A stretch of DNA of 6,082 bases from Eubacterium sp. (GTDB lineage: Bacteria > Bacillota > Clostridia > Lachnospirales > Lachnospiraceae): NCBI GenBank assembly GCA_024697885.1, contig JAILSA010000029.1, positions 1 to 6,082 of the forward strand. The letters run 5' to 3'. How positions within the stretch are numbered: the first letter of the stretch is position 1; each line of letters begins with the position of its first letter. Under the pieces are notes generated by a model that did not search any database, was not told the origin of the DNA, and saw only the letters and a list, made by a program, of their open reading frames with translations. The translations under genes were made by a program, and so were the position numbers. Below are positions 1-5,156 of this stretch, piece by piece.

Positions 1-69
1 CATAGACAAGGCAAGTAAAAAGCACGGACTTTCTATGTAAAATCTATGTAAAATTTCCCCCTTCAATTC
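1..69. repeat. Short non-coding stretch with an 11-bp tandem duplication
   Basis: No gene is visible. The 11-mer TCTATGTAAAA occurs twice back to back at 32-42 and 43-53, just downstream of the stop codon of the DUF3237 gene. A third copy lies at 4754-4764 in the amt leader. I see no U-tract hairpin terminator for the DUF3237 gene in this stretch, so its transcript may continue past the window edge. Confidence 0.5.
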
Positions 70-456
70 TTATTTTTCATAAATTATAATTTTAAATCCC
101 TCCTGGTCTGTCACCATTCGGCCCTCAAGTTCTCTCTGGCACAAATCCTCCAAAAGTGGACTGTCGCTGTAGCACTTAGGCTCTGTCCTGTCCTGGCCCA
201 ACTCTGCCTGGTTGTCCACATAGATATGACAGGCATTTCCCTGGGCGTCCTCTCCCTCAAGGGTATATCTGGCGGAGAGCCTGCCGCTTCCGTCGGCCTG
301 AATCACCTGGGTATCCACGCCACCCTCTAGGATTTTTCCCTGAAAGACTGGTCCCTTGACCTTGCCGTCAAAGAGAATCTGCTTGTAGGTGACGCCCTGA
401 CAGGTCACCTGGTGGCTGCCATAGCAGTTGATATAAAGTGTAAATAATTCCTTCAT
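70..456 (-). CDS. DUF3237 family protein, 128 aa
   Basis: A small soluble protein with no signal peptide or membrane segment. The pattern G-P-x-F-x-G near residues 35-40, the GG-D at 45-48, then D-G...L-x-A-R-Y-T-L at 55-66 and an I-Y-V-D-N strand at 78-82 is what I know from DUF3237, a small beta-barrel family of undefined function; 128 aa is slightly short for it. A start five codons further upstream (471) is possible but unlikely: those codons contain the AGGAGG Shine-Dalgarno (463-468) that correctly serves the ATG at 456. The gene follows the cytosolic hydrolase on the same strand after 77 bases, so the two may share a transcript and a pathway. However, a terminator-like hairpin lies directly between them, and I see no convincing separate promoter. 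Family assignment is by motif recall; the function is unknown. Confidence 0.8.
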   Translation of the reverse strand: MKELFTLYINCYGSHQVTCQGVTYKQILFDGKVKGPVFQGKILEGGVDTQVIQADGSGRLSARYTLEGEDAQGNACHIYVDNQAELGQDRTEPKCYSDSPLLEDLCQRELEGRMVTDQEGFKIIIYEK

Positions 457-462
457 GTAATC

Positions 463-468
463 CCTCCT
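463..468 (-). promoter_or_regulatory. Ribosome binding site that fixes the DUF3237 start
   Basis: AGGAGG on the minus strand lies 6 bases before the ATG at 456. An in-frame ATG at 471 overlaps the upstream edge of this site and has no Shine-Dalgarno of its own, so the shorter protein is preferred. Confidence 0.8.
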
Positions 469-471
469 CAT

Positions 472-524
472 AAAAAAACTTGGAAGTTCCTATAATCTAT
501 CATAATAGATTGGGAACTTCCAAG
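472..524 (-). terminator. Intrinsic terminator after the cytosolic hydrolase
   Basis: Outer arms at 479-490 and 513-524 pair perfectly over 12 bp, and an inner stem at 494-500/505-511 adds 7 bp around a 4-base loop. On the minus strand the hairpin is followed by seven T residues (478-472), a classical Rho-independent terminator. It begins 9 bases after the hydrolase stop codon. Its U-tract ends only a few bases before the Shine-Dalgarno of the DUF3237 gene, so it must either be read through or regulate that gene. Confidence 0.85.
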
Positions 525-533
525 CCAGTCTTT

Positions 534-1277
534 TTACTTATTTTCTTCCATGAATTTCAAAACTTCCTCCATGGCAAATCTCTTGCCCTCTTCAGAAAAT
601 CCGTGAGTCTCCCCTTCCATGACCTTGAGTTTGGCATTGGGATAGAGGTCTACAGCCCTTTGGCTGTCGCTCGGTCTCACAACAACATCCTGATCTCCCT
701 GCAGGATGTAAACAGGATTTCTAAACTTCCCTATGGAGTCAAATACATATAGATCCTTCATGGCGAGAAAGAAATTCTTACTCAGTCTCATATCCCAAAA
801 GTTATCTTCTTCTGGAATTTCACTGGAATCTGGGTAAGCTTTTCTCCAATTATCCGGAATACAAAGAGCTGGAAAGTAAAGAGCCATAGCCCTTATTCTC
901 TCCTGCAACTCCTCGGCACAAAGTGCTGATACAAGCCCTCCCTGGCTTCCTCCCATCAGGTATACCCGGTTGCTATCCACTTCTTCCATTTGGGATATGT
1001 GGTCAAACACTGCCATCAGATCTGACTTCTCTGTAAAGAGGGTCATCTCCGTTGATTTGCGTCCCGTACTCCTGCAGCGATTTGAACCTCCACAAAAATC
1101 GAAGGAGTAAGAGATATAACCGTGTTCTGCATAATATTTCGATTCTTCCAAAAAATCGTCAGCAATACCGTTATAACCATGACACATAATAATGGCTGGG
1201 CGGGGTCCCTGTTCTTTGGGCCTGAACAAATTCCCGTAGATTGTACAATTTCCGTTTACTATTTTTAAAACTTCCAT
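534..1277 (-). CDS. Cytosolic alpha/beta hydrolase (esterase/acylaminoacyl-peptidase-like), 247 aa
   Basis: A complete alpha/beta-hydrolase fold enzyme. The H-G-Y-N-G oxyanion-type motif is at residues 33-37, and the nucleophile elbow G-G-S-Q-G-G places the catalytic serine at S111. The acid is D197 in the G-D-Q-D turn, and the histidine is H225 in G-E-T-H-G-F. This is the layout of small bacterial carboxylesterases, including cinnamoyl/feruloyl esterases of rumen Clostridia; the substrate cannot be read from sequence. There is no signal peptide, so it should act in the cytoplasm. It is clearly paralogous to the catalytic domain of the secreted neighbour: both share H-G-Y-N-G, L/F-C-G-G-S, S-T-E/T-E-M-T-x-F-T-E-K blocks and L-Y-F-P-A-L. 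The start is supported by GAGGA about 11 bases upstream. A sigma-A-type promoter is visible at 1354-1382 and a strong terminator follows the gene. Confidence 0.93.
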   Translation of the reverse strand: MEVLKIVNGNCTIYGNLFRPKEQGPRPAIIMCHGYNGIADDFLEESKYYAEHGYISYSFDFCGGSNRCRSTGRKSTEMTLFTEKSDLMAVFDHISQMEEVDSNRVYLMGGSQGGLVSALCAEELQERIRAMALYFPALCIPDNWRKAYPDSSEIPEEDNFWDMRLSKNFFLAMKDLYVFDSIGKFRNPVYILQGDQDVVVRPSDSQRAVDLYPNAKLKVMEGETHGFSEEGKRFAMEEVLKFMEENK

Positions 1278-1353
1278 CTGCGTATTTTTCCTCTACTGCC
1301 TTATACTTTTATTGCTTGTGTGAACGCAAGCTTTTCCCACATCGTTTAGTCTT

Positions 1354-1382
1354 ATTCTACGCTTTTTCTCCCAAGAGGGCAA
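1354..1382 (-). promoter_or_regulatory. Probable promoter of the cytosolic hydrolase
   Basis: On the minus strand TTGCCC (-35, 1377-1382) and TAGAAT (-10, 1354-1359) are separated by exactly 17 bases, giving a leader of about 70 nt. The -35 box coincides with the 3' arm of a hairpin (1375-1403). A weaker alternative is TATAAG at 1300-1305 with TTGCGT 18 bases upstream. Confidence 0.5.
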
Positions 1383-1403
1383 TCACCTTCAAGCCTTGCC
1401 CTC
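1375..1403. other. Hairpin between the two hydrolase genes
   Basis: GAGGGCAA (1375-1382) pairs perfectly with TTGCCCTC (1396-1403) around a 13-base loop. On the plus strand it is followed by ATTTTT, so it is terminator-like in the direction opposite to the genes. On the minus strand there is no U-tract. It is the only candidate structure for ending the secreted hydrolase transcript, but a poor one. Confidence 0.4.
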
Positions 1404-1426
1404 ATTTTTCCCTATTTTACTCTTTT

Positions 1427-2782
1427 TTAATTTTTATAGTCTTCCATGAAGTGAAGTGTCTCAATCATTGCTGTCTTACGACCTTCTGGATAGAATCCGT
1501 GACACTCACCAGGCAATACAATCAGCTCTGCATTTTTGTAAACCTCAACAGCTTTCTCAGAACCAGACAATGGTGTCATAGTATCTGCATCACCGTGCAA
1601 AATCAACACAGGGTTCTCGTATTGTCCAATAACATCATATGCCTTGAATCCGTGAACCGCCTCGAAGAATACTCTACCAAGAGTCATTCCCATGAGATCA
1701 TAGGTCTCAGGAATTTTAGTTACATCTGGGAAGGTTGCTGTCCACTGCTCTCCAATTCCCAGGGCTGGGAAGTAGAGAATTGCAGCCTTTGCCTTCTCTT
1801 TCAAATCTGCCGCCGCCAATGCGGTAACAAGACCACCCTGGCTTCCACCCATAACATAGATTCTGTTCGGGTCTACTCCCTCCTGCTTAGACATATAATC
1901 GTAAGCAGCAAGTACATCTTCCTTCTCTGTGAAAATTGTCATCTCTGTTGTCTTAAGTCCTGTACTCTTAGTATTTACAGAACCACCACACAGATCCAGT
2001 GAAACGGCGATATAACCGTGTTTTGCGTAGTATTTACACTCCTGGAAGAAATCGCTGCCAACTCCGTTGTAGCCGTGGGACATAATGATTACTGGATGTG
2101 TTTTTCCATCGGTAGGATATCCCTTAATTGCGTGAATTGTACGATCTCCGTTTGGAATCTTTATGGTTGTTGTTTCCATAGGAAATAGCTCAGTCTTACT
2201 AGAAAGACCTGGCTCTATTACCTTCTGCTCCTCTGTAGTTGTCTGGTCTGCAGTTGTTGTATCTGTTGTATCTGTTACAGTTGCTACAGTCACCTTACAT
2301 GTATATTTTTTCTTACCAAGTTTTGCATAAACAGAAGCCTCACCGCTGTATACTGCTGTGATCTCCCCCTTAGAAGATACCTCTGCTACTGCCTCATCGG
2401 ATGTTTTCCACTTAACTTTTCTCTTTGTACCCTTAATTTTAACCTGTGTTGTGTCGCCGATTTCCAAGCTAGCTGATTTCTTGCTGATCTTTGGACTCTC
2501 AACAGTTACCTTAAAGGTGTACTTCTTTCCTTTTACAGTTCCCTTTACTACGGCGCTGCCCTTCTTCTTGGCCTGAAGAATCAGACCCTTCTTTGCAGCC
2601 TTAACCTTAACTACTGCCTTCTTAGAAGACTTCCACTTTACAGACTTTGTAGCCTTTGCCACCTTGACTGTCTGCTTCTCGCCCTTCGTTACATAGACTT
2701 TCTTGCTTGCAGCCTCTGCGCTTGCCACAGTAAAGCAAGACAAAGTCAACAACATCACAAAAAACACCAAACTCTTTTTCAT
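1427..2782 (-). CDS. Secreted alpha/beta hydrolase with N-terminal Big2-like repeats, 451 aa
   Basis: The protein opens with a signal peptide: M-K-K-S, a hydrophobic core to about residue 20, then A-S-A/A-E-A cleavage options at 22-24. Two bacterial Ig-like (Big2-type) repeats follow, about 26-95 and 97-167. Each has V-K-W-K-(S/T)-S, a K-G or S-K-G turn, a G-x-A strand and a closing G-K-K-(K)-Y-T-x-K-V-T-V; they are very lysine-rich. A Thr/Asp/Glu linker (168-200) leads to an alpha/beta hydrolase domain (about 203-451) with H-G-Y-N-G at 236-240, nucleophile S314 in G-G-S-Q-G-G, acid D400 and histidine H428. It is probably an esterase acting outside the cell. The Big2 repeats may bind the cell wall or a polymer, since no LPxTG or other anchor is seen. 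The start at 2782 is chosen over two upstream in-frame ATGs (2824, 2803) because GGAGG at 2792-2796 fits it and the signal peptide begins there. Confidence 0.93.
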   Translation of the reverse strand: MKKSLVFFVMLLTLSCFTVASAEAASKKVYVTKGEKQTVKVAKATKSVKWKSSKKAVVKVKAAKKGLILQAKKKGSAVVKGTVKGKKYTFKVTVESPKISKKSASLEIGDTTQVKIKGTKRKVKWKTSDEAVAEVSSKGEITAVYSGEASVYAKLGKKKYTCKVTVATVTDTTDTTTADQTTTEEQKVIEPGLSSKTELFPMETTTIKIPNGDRTIHAIKGYPTDGKTHPVIIMSHGYNGVGSDFFQECKYYAKHGYIAVSLDLCGGSVNTKSTGLKTTEMTIFTEKEDVLAAYDYMSKQEGVDPNRIYVMGGSQGGLVTALAAADLKEKAKAAILYFPALGIGEQWTATFPDVTKIPETYDLMGMTLGRVFFEAVHGFKAYDVIGQYENPVLILHGDADTMTPLSGSEKAVEVYKNAELIVLPGECHGFYPEGRKTAMIETLHFMEDYKN

Positions 2783-2828
2783 TTCATTAAACCTCCATTT
2801 CATGTTATTAAATGTTAATTGCAATTTG

Positions 2829-2837
2829 AGTATAACA
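2829..2837 (-). promoter_or_regulatory. Extended -10 promoter of the secreted hydrolase
   Basis: TGTTATACT on the minus strand is an extended -10 element (TGn followed by TATACT at 2829-2834), placing the transcript start about 40 bases before the start codon. No good -35 is present at the right distance. A perfect 6-bp dyad ATTAGA-AG-TCTAAT (2851-2864) covers the -35 zone instead. Confidence 0.55.
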
Positions 2838-2878
2838 TATAAGATGCCTAATTAGAAGTCTAATTTGCAAATTTTTTC

Positions 2879-2929
2879 AAAAAAATTTTAGGCACCTGGT
2901 CATCCCTAGGGAATTCCAAGTGCCTAAAA
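2879..2929 (-). terminator. Intrinsic terminator of the amt/PII gene
   Basis: TTTTAGGCAC (2886-2895) and GTGCCTAAAA (2920-2929) form a perfect 10-bp stem, enclosing a further palindrome TCCCTAGGGA. On the minus strand the stem is followed by a run of seven T residues (2885-2879). It lies about 40 bases after the amt stop and before the promoter of the secreted hydrolase, separating the two transcripts. Confidence 0.9.
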
Positions 2930-2969
2930 GAATTATGTTAGTAAAAAATATAAGGAAAACTTTTTTATC

Positions 2970-4727
2970 TTATGCCTCTACTACGTCCTGCAAAGCGTCG
3001 AAATCTTCTTCTCCCGTTCTCACCTTGATTACGCGCTCAACGTTGTAGATAAAGATCTTACCGTCTCCGATTTTTCCTGTGTAAAGGGTTTTCTTAGCAG
3101 TTTCAACTACATCCTCTACAGGAATCTTGCTGACAACAACCTCCAACTTGATTTTTGGAAGGAGGGTGGCATCCATCTCAACACCACGGTATTTCTTACC
3201 AGCACCCTTCTGGATACCGCAACCAGTTACCTGTGTCACTGTCATACCAGTTACACCCAACTCGTTGAGGGCTCTCTTGATCTTGTCGTATCTAGAAAGC
3301 TTGGTAATAATAACCACCTTGTGAATGTTAGAGCTTGATGGCACTACATCCGGAGCCATGACTACAGGTACAGAAGCCTTCTTAGCTGCCTCACTGGCTC
3401 TCTCATACTCCTCTGCTCCCACAGGTGTATTTTCCTTGTCGCTGCTTGTCAGAGCGTCTGTTACATCCATGATGCTAAATCCGGAGTAAGCAGATACCAA
3501 ACCGTGCTCGGTAGAATCCAGACCCTCGATTTCCTCTTCCTCGGAAACTCTCAAGCCCAAGGTGTTTTTGATCACAGTAAATGCGATATAGATTGCTACT
3601 GCTGTCCATGCTGCTGTGGCAAGCATACCTACCAACTGGATTCCCAACTGTTTGAATCCTCCTCCGTAGAAGAGACCTACGATTTCGTTTCCTGGAACAG
3701 ATGCAGTGGAGAAAAGTCCTACAGCGATTGTTCCCCAAATACCGTTGAGCATATGTACTGCTACAGCTCCTACTGGGTCGTCAATGTGAAGTTTGTGATC
3801 CAAGAGCCATACCCCGAATACTACCAGGATACCTGCAACGGCTCCGATGACTACAGCTCCAAATCCATCTACAGTATCACAAGGAGCAGTGATGGCAACC
3901 AAACCTGCCAAGGATGCGTTCAGACACATGGATACATCAGGGCTTCCATAGCGGATCCATGTAAAGAGCATACATACTACAGTTGCAATAGAAGGTGCTA
4001 CTGTTGTTGTCAGGAAAACAGATCCCAACTGCTCTACGCTTGTACAAGCTGCACCGTTAAATCCGTACCAACCGAACCAGAGAATGAATACACCCAGGGC
4101 TCCGATTGGAAGGTTGTGACCAGGGAAGGCGTTAACCTTTGTAACCTTTCCTTCTTTGTTTTTCTTAAACTTACCAATTCTTGCACCCACCATTTTGGCT
4201 CCGATGATGGCACAGATACCACCAACCATGTGAATACAGTTTGAACCGGCAAAATCATGAAATCCCATTTGAGCTAACCAGCCGCCACCCCAGGTCCAAT
4301 GCGCTTCGATTGGATAAATAATACCGGAGATAATTGCTGAGTAAACACAGTAGCTAAGGAACTTAGTTCTCTCTGCCATAGCACCACTTACGATTGTTGC
4401 TGTTGTGGCACAAAACACTAAGTTAAATACGAAGTTAGACCAATCAAATCCTGCATAGTTTGTAAAAATATCAAAACCAGGCTTTCCAATCAGTCCAACC
4501 ATATCCTCTCCCAAAAAGAGACTAAAACCAATTAGGATGAACATGAAACATCCGATACAAAAATCCATAAGGTTTTTCATGATGATGTTTCCCGCATTCT
4601 TTGCCCTGGTAAAACCAGTCTCCACCATTGCGAAACCAGCCTGCATCCAAAAGACCAAAGCCGCTCCGATCAGGAACCAGACACCAAAAACTTGTCCGTC
4701 CACCACTTCCATAATTTCTTCCAACAT
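2970..4727 (-). CDS. amt: Ammonium transporter fused to a PII (GlnB/GlnK-type) signalling domain, 585 aa
   Basis: Residues about 10-395 form an Amt/Rh-type ammonium channel of roughly eleven membrane helices. The conserved D158 (H-D-F-A-G), the pore twin histidines H166 and H325 (in D-D-P-V-G-A-V-A-V-H), and F105 and F223 at the phenylalanine gate positions can all be aligned with E. coli AmtB. A linker of about 70 residues (E-E-E-E-I-E-G-L-D, then E-H-G...A-Y-S-G-F and a short helix) joins a complete PII domain at about 468-585. This has a T-loop near 502-519, B-loop T-G-K-I-G-D-G-K (550-557) and C-terminal R-T-G-E at 570-573. Q506 and K525 match the 2-oxoglutarate ligands Q39 and K58 of GlnB. 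The uridylylated Tyr51 is replaced by M518, so control by GlnD-type modification is unlikely. In other organisms a separate GlnK plugs AmtB; here the plug is tethered. Start 4727 is chosen because GGAGG (4736-4740) is 8 bases away; the ATG at 4733 is too close and an upstream TTG (4742) overlaps the site. Confidence 0.95.
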   Translation of the reverse strand: MLEEIMEVVDGQVFGVWFLIGAALVFWMQAGFAMVETGFTRAKNAGNIIMKNLMDFCIGCFMFILIGFSLFLGEDMVGLIGKPGFDIFTNYAGFDWSNFVFNLVFCATTATIVSGAMAERTKFLSYCVYSAIISGIIYPIEAHWTWGGGWLAQMGFHDFAGSNCIHMVGGICAIIGAKMVGARIGKFKKNKEGKVTKVNAFPGHNLPIGALGVFILWFGWYGFNGAACTSVEQLGSVFLTTTVAPSIATVVCMLFTWIRYGSPDVSMCLNASLAGLVAITAPCDTVDGFGAVVIGAVAGILVVFGVWLLDHKLHIDDPVGAVAVHMLNGIWGTIAVGLFSTASVPGNEIVGLFYGGGFKQLGIQLVGMLATAAWTAVAIYIAFTVIKNTLGLRVSEEEEIEGLDSTEHGLVSAYSGFSIMDVTDALTSSDKENTPVGAEEYERASEAAKKASVPVVMAPDVVPSSSNIHKVVIITKLSRYDKIKRALNELGVTGMTVTQVTGCGIQKGAGKKYRGVEMDATLLPKIKLEVVVSKIPVEDVVETAKKTLYTGKIGDGKIFIYNVERVIKVRTGEEDFDALQDVVEA

Positions 4728-4760
4728 AAACATTTCCTCCAATTTTTTTCTTATCTATGT

Positions 4761-4797
4761 AAAAAAGGCGCCAGATGAAATCACATCTGACGCCTTT
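4761..4797 (-). terminator. Leader terminator 2 (start-codon proximal) of amt
   Basis: AAAGGCG-T-CAGATG pairs with CATCTG-G-CGCCTTT across a 6-base loop: a continuous 14-bp stem that includes one U-G pair in the minus-strand RNA (a C/A mismatch on the plus strand). It is followed immediately by a run of T residues (4766-4761). It sits downstream of the amt promoter and about 34 bases before the start codon, so it should act as an attenuator. Confidence 0.85.
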
Positions 4798-4801
4798 GTC
4801 A
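4788..4801 (-). promoter_or_regulatory. Candidate antiterminator hairpin P2 in the amt leader
   Basis: In the minus-strand RNA, UGAC (4801-4798) can pair with GUCA (4791-4788) around the six-base loop AAAGGC. The stem is short (4 bp) but uses bases needed for the 5' arm of leader terminator 2, so the two structures exclude each other. The loop has A at position 1 and G at position 4, as described for ANTAR-protein targets. This is inference. Confidence 0.35.
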
Positions 4802-4805
4802 TAGT

Positions 4806-4850
4806 AAAAATAAAAAAGTGCTTCGAGAACTATCTCCGTTCTCAAAGCAC
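4806..4850 (-). terminator. Leader terminator 1 (promoter proximal) of amt
   Basis: Arms 4838-4850 and 4818-4830 form a 13-bp stem with loop GGAGATA on the minus strand, followed by TTTTTTATTTTT (4817-4806). One position is U-G in the minus-strand RNA and C/A on the plus strand, so the stem is continuous only in the amt direction. It begins about 15 bases after the predicted transcript start. Confidence 0.85.
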
Positions 4851-4859
4851 CTTTGCTCT
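4844..4859 (-). promoter_or_regulatory. Candidate antiterminator hairpin P1 in the amt leader
   Basis: AGAGC (4859-4855) can pair with GCUUU (4848-4844), including one G-U pair, around the six-base loop AAAGGU. The 3' arm is part of the 5' arm of leader terminator 1, so P1 and that terminator compete. The loop again has A1 and G4 and nearly matches the loop of P2. This is inference from base pairing. Confidence 0.35.
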
Positions 4860-4870
4860 TTTCAACGACA

Positions 4871-4899
4871 AGTCTAGCATTAAATCAAATACCTGTCAA
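4871..4899 (-). promoter_or_regulatory. Promoter of amt/PII
   Basis: A consensus -35 TTGACA (4894-4899) is followed after 17 bases by -10 TAGACT (4871-4876), preceded by TGC as in extended -10 elements. The predicted transcript start is near 4864, giving a leader of about 137 nt that contains both tandem terminators. Confidence 0.85.
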
Positions 4900-4909
4900 G
4901 CATTTTTTT

Positions 4910-4964
4910 AACTCAGTCGGAAAAATCAACTATACTCAGTCGGGGTACAAGCTCCGACTGAGTT
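4910..4964. repeat. Three copies of ACTCAGTCGG upstream of the amt promoter
   Basis: Plus-strand copies lie at 4911-4920 and 4934-4943, with an inverted copy at 4954-4963. The outer two extend to a perfect 12-bp inverted repeat, AACTCAGTCGGA (4910-4921 and 4953-4964). Copies 2 and 3 can form a 10-bp hairpin. They sit behind the amt -35 at centres near -51, -74 and -94. They could be operator sites for a nitrogen or other regulator, or ends of a small repeat element. Confidence 0.6.
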
Positions 4965-5062
4965 AAACGCTCCGCGAGGATGCGCACGGATTCGGACAGG
5001 AATTTGTCTGCTGAAGCAGACCCGAATCCGGCGCGCAAGACTCGCAAGCGAGTCTTGACGTT
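4965..5062. repeat. GC-rich block of nested palindromes
   Basis: A block enclosed by AAACG (4965-4969) and CGTTT (5058-5062) contains CGGATTCGG/CCGAATCCG (9 bp). Inside this is GTCTGC-TGAA-GCAGAC, outside it an imperfect TGCGC/GCGCA extension, and next to it AAGACTCG-CAAG-CGAGTCTT (8 bp). No open reading frame is supported here. It resembles a dispersed palindromic repeat or a folded RNA; the strand cannot be decided because the stems are perfect. Confidence 0.5.
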
Positions 5063-5105
5063 TGGCAATTATAGAATTGGTATTTCGTGAAGATTAAGGA
5101 TTCTG

Positions 5106-5111
5106 TATAAT
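5106..5111 (+). promoter_or_regulatory. Promoter -10 of the DUF4256 gene
   Basis: A perfect TATAAT lies 45 bases before the start codon. No good -35 is found 16-18 bases upstream, so the promoter is either weak or activator-dependent. Confidence 0.45.
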
Positions 5112-5156
5112 TAAAGGTAGTGAAATCAACAAATAGGGGGATTGGAGGGGTAAACC

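Noticed and set aside
1241..2002. 253-codon open frame on the plus strand
   Set aside because: It lies opposite the two hydrolase genes, its translation is low-complexity with many Cys/Leu/Ser runs and no family motif, and it has no ribosome binding site. It is a shadow.
2783..2824. Longer start for the secreted hydrolase
   Set aside because: The upstream ATGs would add 14 polar residues before a normal signal peptide, and the GGAGG lies inside that extension.
3504..4244. 246-codon open frame on the plus strand
   Set aside because: It is antisense to the amt gene, Cys- and Tyr-rich with no recognisable domain. It is a shadow of a conserved membrane protein gene.
4728..4742. Longer amt start (TTG at 4742 or ATG at 4733)
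   Set aside because: The TTG overlaps the Shine-Dalgarno and the ATG is only 2 bases from it; the ATG at 4727 has normal spacing.
4778..4783. Loop UGAUUU of leader terminator 2 as an ANTAR hexaloop
   Set aside because: It has six bases but lacks A1 and G4; only the alternative small hairpins fit that pattern.
4728..4870. Known metabolite riboswitch in the amt leader
   Set aside because: I recognise no conserved core of glutamine, guanidine or other common riboswitch classes; the leader is essentially two terminators with short competing stems.
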